Below are positions 1 through 5,831 of a stretch of 64,000 bases of DNA, piece after piece; position 1 is the stretch's first letter; every line of letters starts with the position of its first letter. A model generated the notes under the pieces. It had not been told where the DNA came from and did not search any database. It was given only the letters and a program-made list of their open reading frames with translations. Origin of the DNA: Acidobacteria bacterium RIFCSPLOWO2_12_FULL_66_21 (GTDB taxonomy: Bacteria > Acidobacteriota > Vicinamibacteria > Vicinamibacterales > 2-12-FULL-66-21); assembly GCA_001767455.1 (NCBI GenBank), contig MELC01000079.1, positions 1-64,000 on the forward strand. The letters are read 5' to 3'. The translations under genes were made by a program, and so were the position numbers.

Positions 1-78
1 AGCGATCAGCTATTTCGTGACTGGGAGAATGCGAGGAGATCCGTCGGAGGGATTACGGATTAACGTGAGAGCCAACAC

Positions 79-468
79 GTGCAAGCCGTGGCGTGGTATC
101 GCAAGGCGGCAGACCAGGGAGACGTAACCGCGCAGTTCAACCTCGGCGTCAGTTACGCCAACGGACGAGGCGTCCCGCAGGAATACGCGCAAGCCGTGAC
201 GTGGTATCGCAAGGCGGCAGAGCAGGGAGAGGCGGGGGCGCAGTTCAACCTGGGCATGATGTACTCAACTGGGAAAGGTGTTCCGCAGGACTATGTGGAA
301 GCCCACAAGTGGAGGAACCTCGCGGCTGCTCGGGCGACGGGTGAGGACCAGAAACGATACGCGGACGTGCGGGACTCACTTGCCAGGACGATGCCCCCCG
401 CTCAACTCGCGGAGGCGCAGAAGCGAGCCAGCGAGTGGATGGCGGCGTTTGAGAAGCGAAACAAGTAG
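79..468 (+). CDS. Sel1-repeat protein, 5'-truncated
   Basis: The 129-residue product carries Sel1-like TPR units with the usual pattern AQFNLG..Y..G.GVPQ(E/D)Y..A..WYRKAA: a partial unit at residues 1-17 and two fuller units to about residue 90. The C-terminal tail is charged and helical. Sel1 repeats mediate protein-protein contacts. The open frame begins directly after a TAA at 61-63, inside a repeat, so the first repeat and any signal peptide are missing. The GTG at 79 is only the first possible start and has no convincing Shine-Dalgarno sequence. It is probably a truncated remnant, although the remaining part is intact. Confidence 0.6.
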   Translation: MQAVAWYRKAADQGDVTAQFNLGVSYANGRGVPQEYAQAVTWYRKAAEQGEAGAQFNLGMMYSTGKGVPQDYVEAHKWRNLAAARATGEDQKRYADVRDSLARTMPPAQLAEAQKRASEWMAAFEKRNK

Positions 469-661
469 CGCACCGAGGGTGCCAGCCGTTTGCCACAACG
501 CGATCAGTGGGCTCCATACCCCGCCACCGTTTCACCCGGTCCCTGGATAAACTGACGGAAACAGTTCAGCATAGCGGACAGCTCGCCAGTCGTTTAATCA
601 CCATCTCGGTCAGAAAGCAGTGACCTTGACGATGCAGGTCAAACCGGCAGTAGAAGGAGCG

Positions 662-856
662 ATGATGCCGAACGAAATCACGAGCCGTATTGTCGTCGAT
701 CAACTGAAGGACGGAACGTTCAACGTCATGGAGCTGCCGCCAGACTACGACTACACAAAGGGACTGCCCGCGCGCGGGAGGTATTTCAAGACACGCGGTG
801 AGGCAATGAGAGAGTTCATGCGCTTGTTCCAGGCACACGATCCTGTTAAGGAGTGA
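662..856 (+). CDS. Small hypothetical protein (64 aa)
   Basis: I do not recognise a family. The start at 662 (ATG ATG) is chosen because GGAG lies about 7 nt upstream; the frame is open further upstream to 620, but that part lacks a ribosome site. The protein is short and soluble, with an aromatic/acidic middle (ELPPDYDYTKGLPARGRYFKT) and a C-terminal helix (EAMREFMRLFQAHDPVKE). It converges with the minus-strand operon ending at 861, with only 4 bp between the stops. Its place among mobile-element genes suggests an accessory role. No function can be assigned. Confidence 0.5.
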   Translation: MMPNEITSRIVVDQLKDGTFNVMELPPDYDYTKGLPARGRYFKTRGEAMREFMRLFQAHDPVKE

Positions 857-860
857 ACGG

Positions 861-1007
861 TCACTCCTCCTGCTGAATCGTAACGCGGACGCGGTCCTTG
901 TTTCCCGCTCGCGCCTTGGCGATGGCTCTCTTCACTTCCTCGATCTGAAGGTGGGCGACCTGCTCGGTCGCGTTGGTCGGAATCTCTACGACGGTTGGCT
1001 TGTTCAT
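861..1007 (-). CDS. Small hypothetical protein (48 aa), last gene of Rep operon
   Basis: The 48-codon frame runs from ATG (1007-1005) to TGA (863-861). Its ATG overlaps the stop of the upstream ribbon-helix-helix gene in an ATGA arrangement, which supports translation by coupling. The product starts MNKPTVVEIPTNATEQVAHL and continues as a lysine/arginine-rich helix ending RVRVTIQQEE. It has no cysteines, no membrane segment and no recognisable domain. It may be a small DNA-binding or antitoxin-like partner of the gene before it, but this is only suggested by position. Confidence 0.5.
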   Translation of the reverse strand: MNKPTVVEIPTNATEQVAHLQIEEVKRAIAKARAGNKDRVRVTIQQEE

Positions 1008-1138
1008 TGCTGCTGTCCATTTTCCTGTTCCAGGCGGCTGCGTAGGTGCTTGCGGAGGTAGTTGCTGACGGTGCGTTCCTCTCGGTCGGCAAGGTGTTCA
1101 AGCGCGACACGTTCATCGTGGGTGAGGCGCACGGACAC
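1004..1138 (-). CDS. Ribbon-helix-helix (Arc/CopG-like) small DNA-binding protein
   Basis: The 44-residue product begins MSVRLTHDERVALEHLADRE and continues ERTVSNYLRKHLRSRLEQEN. This is the layout of an RHH domain: an N-terminal strand (SVRL), helix A (THDERVALEHLADR), the turn before helix B with TVSNYLRKHL, and a short tail. RHH proteins bind DNA as dimers through the strand and often repress the operon that encodes them or act as mobilisation accessory factors. A GTG start at 1138 is needed because a TGA precedes it in frame. It lies 27 nt downstream of the 73-aa gene and overlaps the next start by 4 nt. Confidence 0.6.
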   Translation of the reverse strand: MSVRLTHDERVALEHLADREERTVSNYLRKHLRSRLEQENGQQQ

Positions 1139-1165
1139 GGTCTTCGGTCATCTTCTGCTGAGCAT

Positions 1166-1387
1166 TCACTTCCATCGGTCAAGATCTCCTTCGGTTTCAA
1201 GTTGGTGAAGTTGGTTGAGTGCGTGGTTGCTGAGCACGGCGGCAACGTGCTGGACGATGGGCGTCGTGTCGCTGGTGAGCAGGCATAGGTAGCGTTCAAG
1301 AGCGGCGAAGATCTCCAGTCGTTCCGCTTGTGCGACGGGGGGCAGTTCAAAGGCAAGCGGCTCGGGCTGTCGGGCGGGAGTGTTCAT
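1166..1387 (-). CDS. Hypothetical protein (73 aa) in Rep operon
   Basis: The ATG at 1387 overlaps the TGA of the Rep-like gene in an ATGA junction, and GGAGA lies about 9 nt upstream, so translation is well supported. The protein is mostly helical: a proline-rich start (NTPARQPEPLAFELPPVAQ), then AERLEIFAALERYLCLLTSD and VQHVAAVLSNHALNQLHQLE, ending acidic. I recognise no family. The gene order suggests a replication or partition accessory protein, but this is inference. Confidence 0.55.
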   Translation of the reverse strand: MNTPARQPEPLAFELPPVAQAERLEIFAALERYLCLLTSDTTPIVQHVAAVLSNHALNQLHQLETEGDLDRWK

Positions 1388-2037
1388 TGTGGCTGTTCTC
1401 CGTTCTCGGGCTGTGATGGCTCGGGTTGTGTGTGGATGTAGAGGATGGCGTTCCGCGAAAGCGTCTTGAAGTCGTCGGCGTTGTAGCGGATCGATCCCGC
1501 GAGGTTATTTATTCGTTCCAGGCGAGTGGTGCGGTAAACGAACGGCTCGGTGCGACAGGCGCGAGTGAGGACGTTCCGAAACGTGGGCAACGTCACGTCT
1601 GGCGGTAGAGCGAGCAGGATGTGAAGGTGTCGTCTCGTTCCCGTGTCGTGATGGCACACAAGTGCGGTTAGTCGTTGCGGAGCGTGCTTGCGCCTGGCGG
1701 CGTTTCCGAAGAGTTCCTTGTTCAGGCGGTTCATCAGGCGGATGGCAATGCGTCGGGCTTCGTTTTCGGTGAGATAGAGGTAGGGAGCGAACGCATTTGC
1801 TTGCTCCAACGTTCTCGGTGCTCGCTTGGCTCGGACACCGACATCCACATCGGTGTTGATCCGCACGATCTTCTGGCGAGTGATCGGGACGATGGCAGCG
1901 ATGGACGGCAGCGGTTCACAGGACAGTTCCTTCGCTGAATACTCCACTGTCGGGCGCTTGCTGGTGCGTAGCGTTCTTACTTCTGGGCTTTCGCGGCGCT
2001 GCTTCAACGTCAGTTCCGTTCCGCCCGTGACTGTCAC
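1384..2037 (-). CDS. HUH-motif Rep/relaxase-like protein
   Basis: The 217-residue product contains RRHLHILLALP at residues 135-145, a His-hydrophobic-His metal-binding motif (H137-L138-H139) as in HUH endonucleases that start rolling-circle replication or mobilisation. The motif sits on a strand after TALVCHHDTGT, as expected for the HUH core. Candidate catalytic tyrosines follow at Y185 (SIRYNADDF) and Y200 (AILYIHT). The basic N-terminal 70 residues show no domain. A GTG at 2037 is the start used here, but the frame stays open upstream into the recombinase piece, so the true N-terminus is uncertain. It leads an operon of four overlapping or closely spaced genes. IS200-type transposase is a less likely reading. 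Confidence 0.5.
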   Translation of the reverse strand: MTVTGGTELTLKQRRESPEVRTLRTSKRPTVEYSAKELSCEPLPSIAAIVPITRQKIVRINTDVDVGVRAKRAPRTLEQANAFAPYLYLTENEARRIAIRLMNRLNKELFGNAARRKHAPQRLTALVCHHDTGTRRHLHILLALPPDVTLPTFRNVLTRACRTEPFVYRTTRLERINNLAGSIRYNADDFKTLSRNAILYIHTQPEPSQPENGEQPQ

Positions 2038-2430
2038 AACACGCTGGCGGTGTTGAAGGAACGCGGGATCTCAACGTCCATCTGCGATCTTCCCGACGGT
2101 GCGGACGTGACGGGCAACGGCATCGCGGCGCTCCTTATCGGCATCATGGCGTCCGTTGCGGAGTGGGAGCGGGAACGCATCCGCGAGCGAACGGCAGATC
2201 AGAAACGTCTAGCGAAGGATCAGGGACGCTATCTCGGCGGCAAGATCCCATGGGACAAGAACGTCGTTAACGGGAAACTCGTTGACGACGACTCAAAGCG
2301 GACGGTTGTGCGGAAGTTGAGAGAGTGGCGAGGCGAAGGTGTTCCACTCCGCGACTGTGAAGCGCGGGTAAAGAAGCACTACAAAACGTCGTTGTCAGTG
2401 GACGCGATCAGGCGGCTCACGCAGGAGTAG
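1972..2430 (+). pseudogene. Serine recombinase, C-terminal fragment
   Basis: The frame opens after a TAG at 1969-1971. From about 2014 it matches the end of the resolvase catalytic domain: the RSARD..NTLAVLKERGI region and the long E-helix segment LLIGIMASVAEWERERIRER. It continues into the recombinase/zinc-ribbon region style (GRYLGGKIPWD...KLREWRGEGVPLRDCEARVK). The N-terminal part with the catalytic serine is absent, so the product cannot be an active recombinase. The first internal start would be GTG 2050. The upstream part overlaps the 5' end of the oppositely oriented Rep-like gene, which points to a deletion or insertion joint. Confidence 0.7.
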
Positions 2431-2631
2431 GCAACAGACGAAGCGAGAAGACGGGGACGGCGGAAACAGCAGACGCAAACAGGCTCATCGTCAGCGAGCT
2501 GAGCGACTGGGGCTGAAAATGCTCAACGATCTGTCGCTCGTTAGCATCCTCGCTATTTACAAAAGACAACTACAACGCTTGACGCCTTAGATACTGACCT
2601 TGCAACATCTCTCATTCTGCTAGCAAATAAG

Positions 2632-2715
2632 TGCCGGGGGTGGGAATCGGACCCACACGACCTTGCGGTCACGGGATTTTAAGTCCCGAGCGTCTGCCAG
2701 TTCCGCCACCCCGGC
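2632..2715 (-). tRNA. tRNA-Leu(UAA)
   Basis: On the minus strand the 7-bp acceptor arms GCCGGGG and CCCCGGC pair, followed by discriminator A. The anticodon stem CGGGA/TCCCG encloses the loop CTTAAAA, giving anticodon UAA. A long class-II variable arm (TGACCGCAAGGTCG region) and the T-loop GGTCCGATTCCC support tRNA-Leu. CCA is not encoded. The 3' end faces the mobile segment on the left. Confidence 0.95.
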
Positions 2716-2724
2716 CATCACCAT

Positions 2725-2776
2725 TGTAGATTGCCGATTGGTGATTGCGGGTTGAATTGACGAGTGCGGATTGACC
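2725..2776. repeat. Heptanucleotide array (GATTGNN type)
   Basis: About seven imperfect 7-bp units (GTAGATT, GCCGATT, GGTGATT, GCGGGTT and similar) lie between the tRNA-Leu 5' end and the 3' end of the lipoprotein gene. It belongs to the set of locus-specific heptad arrays seen across this window. Confidence 0.6.
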
Positions 2777-2834
2777 CATTGTCGCCGAGGCGACGGCATC
2801 CTTCGGTCCCGATCCCGTGAGGACTGCGCCGCCC

Positions 2835-3413
2835 TTACCCGCCCGTCTGACGGCGGCGCGCGGCGACCTCGGTCGAGCTGGCGAGGTAGATCGTCACCGG
2901 CGTGCGGACGACGGAGGTGTCCGAGAGGGACTGGCCCGCGCCGAGGATCGCGCCTCCCGCAAACACGCGGGCGGGCGGGAGATGCCCGGCAAACAGCGCG
3001 GCGACGCCGACCAGACCGGCGCCGACCGCCGCCCCGCGCGCGCCGGCGTTCACGTAATCCCGCGACGCCTCGCCCGGCACCTTGTCCACGCGCATGACGT
3101 CAGAGGCGGCCAGCGCAACCTCGCCCGATGGCGTCAGCACCTTCACGGTCACCGCGTCCGCAGACAGGAACTGCCCGCCCGCCTTGCGGCCGTCCATCAT
3201 CAGCACCAGCACCGGCGTCGCCGGCGGCAGCAGCATGACGTTGTCCCACCGTCCCACGGCGATGGACGCCGGGGGGGCGCCGTAGATCGAAGGGTAAGGA
3301 CGCGCCATCCCGTACGGTCCCGGGACTCCGCGCATCGGGTATCCCCCAGGCACGCACGCGGCCGCGGTCGCCGCCGCCGCACCGAGAAGAGTCAGAGCCA
3401 TGAGCCGCTTCAT
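2835..3413 (-). CDS. Putative lipoprotein with DGRK beta domain
   Basis: The 192-residue protein begins with a signal sequence (MKRLMALTLLGAAAATAAAC) whose cysteine at residue 20 is a plausible lipobox site. A Gly/Pro/Tyr-rich linker follows to about residue 50. The middle (LLPPATPVLVLMMDGRKAGGQFL...VTVKVLTPSGEVALAASDV) is a small beta-strand domain in which a Sm/SH3-like fold seems possible. The C-terminal half contains a glycine-rich hydrophobic hairpin (GAAVGAGLVGVAALFAGH). A shorter relative with the same DGRK core and glycine-rich hairpin is encoded at 58766-59176. Its role is unknown; an envelope location is inferred from the signal. Confidence 0.6.
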   Translation of the reverse strand: MKRLMALTLLGAAAATAAACVPGGYPMRGVPGPYGMARPYPSIYGAPPASIAVGRWDNVMLLPPATPVLVLMMDGRKAGGQFLSADAVTVKVLTPSGEVALAASDVMRVDKVPGEASRDYVNAGARGAAVGAGLVGVAALFAGHLPPARVFAGGAILGAGQSLSDTSVVRTPVTIYLASSTEVAARRRQTGG

Positions 3414-3501
3414 TCCTCACCTCCCACGGGCAGATTACGGGCTGCACCCATCAGGAGTCGTGACGGTGGGCTGAAGAAGGATGAAGAATCGTGAGCCGCT
3501 C

Positions 3502-3507
3502 TATAAT
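3502..3507 (+). promoter_or_regulatory. -10 box of pdxH (TATAAT)
   Basis: A perfect TATAAT ends 8 nt before the ATG at 3516, so transcription would start at or within a base or two of the coding region. A GGAGG also lies in this gap. No clear -35 box is visible. Confidence 0.5.
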
Positions 3508-3515
3508 CGGAGGTC

Positions 3516-4094
3516 ATGGCCAGCGCCGATCCCATCACCGAGTTCCTGAACGCGGTCGAGCGCGCGCAGGCGCACCACGTGGACACCGCGCCGGTCGCGC
3601 TGGCCACCGCCGACGCGAACGGCCGCCCCTCGGTGCGGATGGTCCTGCTGCGCGGCGCGGATCACGGGGGCTTCGTCTTCCACACCAACTACAACAGCCG
3701 CAAGGGACGCGAGCTGTCGGTCAATCCGCACGCCGCGCTCTGCTTCCATTGGGTCGCGCTCGACGAGCAGATCCGGATCGAGGGCACGGTCGAGCGGCTG
3801 GCGGCCGATGAGTCGGACGCGTACTTCACCAGCCGCCCGCGCGGCAGCCAGCTCGGCGCGTGGGCCTCGGACCAGAGCGCCGTGCTCGCCTCGCGCGAGG
3901 CGCTCGAAGAGCAGTACCGGGAGATCGAGCGCCGGTTCGAGGGGGGCAGCGTGCCGCGCCCGCCGTTCTGGGGCGGGTACCGCCTCATCCCCCACCGGTT
4001 CGAGTTCTGGTACGGCCGTCCCGATCGCCTCCACGATCGCGTGGTCTACGTGCGCGACGGCGCCGCGTGGCGAATCGAGCGGTTGTATCCCTAG
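3516..4094 (+). CDS. pdxH: Pyridoxamine 5'-phosphate oxidase
   Basis: PdxH oxidises pyridoxamine or pyridoxine 5'-phosphate to pyridoxal 5'-phosphate with FMN and O2, the last step of PLP formation and salvage. The 192-residue length is normal. The family features are in order: [20 protein letters not shown] (FMN-binding strand), [48 protein letters not shown], and the C-terminal signature [25 protein letters not shown] with the closing RIERLYP. The start ATG at 3516 has GGAGG just upstream. It stands alone, divergent from the lipoprotein gene. Confidence 0.95.
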   Translation: MASADPITEFLNAVERAQAHHVDTAPVALATADANGRPSVRMVLLRGADHGGFVFHTNYNSRKGRELSVNPHAALCFHWVALDEQIRIEGTVERLAADESDAYFTSRPRGSQLGAWASDQSAVLASREALEEQYREIERRFEGGSVPRPPFWGGYRLIPHRFEFWYGRPDRLHDRVVYVRDGAAWRIERLYP

Positions 4095-4099
4095 AGGCC

Positions 4100-4196
4100 G
4101 GGGGGCTTCGCCCCGTCCGCCTTCGCGCGTGCTGCAGGGGCGCTCCGGCGAGACCTCGCCGAAGCCGCTTCGCGGCGGAGGCGGGCCGGACCCCCC
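4100..4196. repeat. 98-bp GC-rich dispersed repeat, copy 1
   Basis: The unit opens with GGGGGGCTTCGCCCCG and contains several internal hairpins, such as GGGGCTTCGCCCC and the cluster around CTCGCCGAAGCCGCTTCGCGGCGGAGG. It recurs at 54730-54827 with one single-base indel and one substitution. A partial related piece follows at 4269-4302. It lies between pdxH and the permease gene. Confidence 0.85.
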
Positions 4197-4342
4197 TACT
4201 CACTCGCTCGCGGGGCCCCCTTCGCCCCGCTCCGCTCGTGAGCCTCGCTCGCGTCGCTCGCTCGCGCTTAGGGGGCTTCGCCCCGCCGGACCCCCCTACT
4301 CACTCGCGTCGGCTCCCCATCGCCCATGCTAAGCTGCGCCGC

Positions 4343-5659
4343 GTGAGCTTCAGGCGCGCACTGGGGCCGTTCGACGCGACGATGGTCGTGATCGGCGGCA
4401 TCATCGGATCCGGGATCTTCATCAACCCGTACATCGTCGCCCAGCGCCTGGACACGACGGCGCTCGTCCTCGGCGCGTGGGCGGTGGGCGGGATCATCGC
4501 GCTGGCGGGGGCGTTCGCCTACGCGGAGCTCGGCGCGGTCTTTCCGCGCGCCGGAGGACAGTACGTCTACCTGCGCGACGGGTATCATCCGCTCGCCGGG
4601 TTTCTGTACGGCTGGGCCCTCCTCGCGCTGATTGAAACCGGCGCGATTGCCGCGGTCGCCATCACCTTCGCCACCTACGCGCTCCGGCTCGTGGGACGGC
4701 CCGACATCGAACCCGTGCCGCTCGCCATCGCCTCGGTCGTCGTCCTCTCCGTCATCAACTATTTCGGCGTGAAGCCCGGCAGCCGCGTGCTCAACGTGTT
4801 CGTCATCCTGAAGGTCGCGGCGCTCGCGCTGCTGATTGGCGCGGGTGCGTTCGCGCCGGCGCACGAAGGCTGGTGGACGGCGGGGCGCGCGGCGACGGCT
4901 GCGTCAGGGTCGACGATCGTCGCGTTCGGCGCCGCGATGGTGCCGATCCTCTTCGCCTACGGCGGATGGCAGAACGCGAACTACGTGGCCGAGGAAATCG
5001 AGAACCCGCGGCGCAATCTTCCGTTGAGCCTGATCGCCGGCACCATCACCGTCGTCGTCATCTACGTGCTCGTGAACGCCGTGTACATCCGCGCGCTCGG
5101 GCTCGCCGGCCTCGCGGGCACGACTACCCCCGCGTCCAAGGCCGCGGAGCTGATGTTCGGCGGCGTCGGCCAGACGTTCGTCACCGCCGCGATCGCCATC
5201 TCGACCTTCGGCTTCCTCGATCTCGGGATCCTCGCTCCGACGCGGGTGTACTACGCGATGGCGGCCGACGGCCTGTTCATCCCCGCGCTCGCGAAACTCC
5301 ACCCGAAGTACGGCACGCCCTGGCTCGCCATCACGATTCAGTCCGGCTGGACGTGCGTGCTCGCGCTGACCGGACGCTACGAGCAGCTCCTCAATTACGT
5401 GGTGTTCGCCGACTGGATCTTCTTCGGCCTGACGGTCGGCACGGTGCTGATCTTCAGGCACACGCATCCGCTCGGAGACCGGCCGCCCGACTCGTTCCGC
5501 GCCCCCGGCTATCCCTTCGTGCAGATCGCCTTCACGATCGTCGCGGCGGCCGTGGTCCTCAGCGTCGTGTGGGCGGACCCGGGCAGCGCCGCACGCGGCG
5601 CGCTGCTCCTGGCGCTCGGCATTCCTGTCTTCTACTGGTTCAGAGCCCGCCTTCGCTGA
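4343..5659 (+). CDS. APC-family amino acid permease
   Basis: The 438-residue polytopic protein has about 12 membrane segments and the N-terminal APC signature VVIGGIIGSGIF in the first helix, which normally binds the substrate backbone. GAFAYAELGAVFPRAGGQYVYLRDGYH (helix 2 and following loop) is also typical, as is the helix 6 region with GGWQNANYVAEEIENPRR. It likely imports or exchanges an amino acid across the inner membrane; the substrate cannot be told. GTG at 4343 is chosen because it keeps the usual short cytoplasmic lead (SFRRALGPFDA); ATG 4382 would begin inside helix 1. The frame remains open far upstream through the GC-rich repeat, which is not coding. Confidence 0.9.
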   Translation: MSFRRALGPFDATMVVIGGIIGSGIFINPYIVAQRLDTTALVLGAWAVGGIIALAGAFAYAELGAVFPRAGGQYVYLRDGYHPLAGFLYGWALLALIETGAIAAVAITFATYALRLVGRPDIEPVPLAIASVVVLSVINYFGVKPGSRVLNVFVILKVAALALLIGAGAFAPAHEGWWTAGRAATAASGSTIVAFGAAMVPILFAYGGWQNANYVAEEIENPRRNLPLSLIAGTITVVVIYVLVNAVYIRALGLAGLAGTTTPASKAAELMFGGVGQTFVTAAIAISTFGFLDLGILAPTRVYYAMAADGLFIPALAKLHPKYGTPWLAITIQSGWTCVLALTGRYEQLLNYVVFADWIFFGLTVGTVLIFRHTHPLGDRPPDSFRAPGYPFVQIAFTIVAAAVVLSVVWADPGSAARGALLLALGIPVFYWFRARLR

Positions 5660-5679
5660 AGCTTCGGCGAGGCGGGCTC
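5643..5679 (+). terminator. Hairpin at the end of the APC permease gene
   Basis: GAGCCCGCC (5643-5651) pairs with GGCGGGCTC (5671-5679), with an inner CTTCG/CGAAG-like stem. The TGA of the permease (5657-5659) lies inside the loop. No T-run follows, so function as an intrinsic terminator is uncertain. Confidence 0.35.
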
Positions 5680-5690
5680 GGAGGGGCTGA

Positions 5691-5780
5691 GCACCTTTCA
5701 GCACCCTTCAGCACCCTTCAGCACCTTTCAGCACCCTTCAGCACCTTTCAGCACCCCTCAGCACCCTTCAGCACCCCTTA
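5691..5780. repeat. 10-bp tandem repeat (CAGCACCCTT)
   Basis: Nine nearly perfect 10-bp units of CAGCACC(C/T)(T/C)T fill the gap between the permease and the S9 peptidase. The exact 10-bp period is about one helical turn. It lies just before the peptidase -10 box TATACT at 5795-5800. Confidence 0.85.
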
Positions 5781-5831
5781 TGAGCCCCTCCGGCTATACT
5801 GTCGCCGCAACCCGAGCCTCAGGAGCTGCCC

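Larger units (their letters stand above)
1..2631. mobile_element. Degraded integrative-element segment next to tRNA-Leu
   Basis: This stretch differs from the rest of the window: it carries short, tightly packed genes of mobile-element type, a truncated serine recombinase and a truncated Sel1 protein, and no housekeeping genes. It ends against the 3' end of tRNA-Leu(UAA), a common integration target. The Rep-like operon runs on the minus strand away from the recombinase piece, and their 5' regions overlap at about 1972-2037, which looks like a rearrangement joint. No direct repeat of the tRNA 3' end was found inside the window, so the outer boundary, if any, lies to the left of position 1. 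The whole call is inference from gene content. Confidence 0.45.

Noticed and set aside
751-1356. 201-codon minus-strand frame across the Rep operon
   Set aside because: It is out of frame with the HUH-linked small genes, whose ATGA overlaps and RHH motif explain the same DNA better. Its own translation has no domain.
2632-2715. Functional attachment site in tRNA-Leu
   Set aside because: It is a plausible target, but no second copy of the tRNA 3' end is visible in the window, so I do not annotate att sites.
4095-4342. N-terminal extension of the APC permease through the GC-rich repeat
   Set aside because: The frame is open back to 3860, but this part overlaps pdxH and the 98-bp repeat and codes for Arg/Ala/Pro noise. 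The permease signature begins after GTG 4343.
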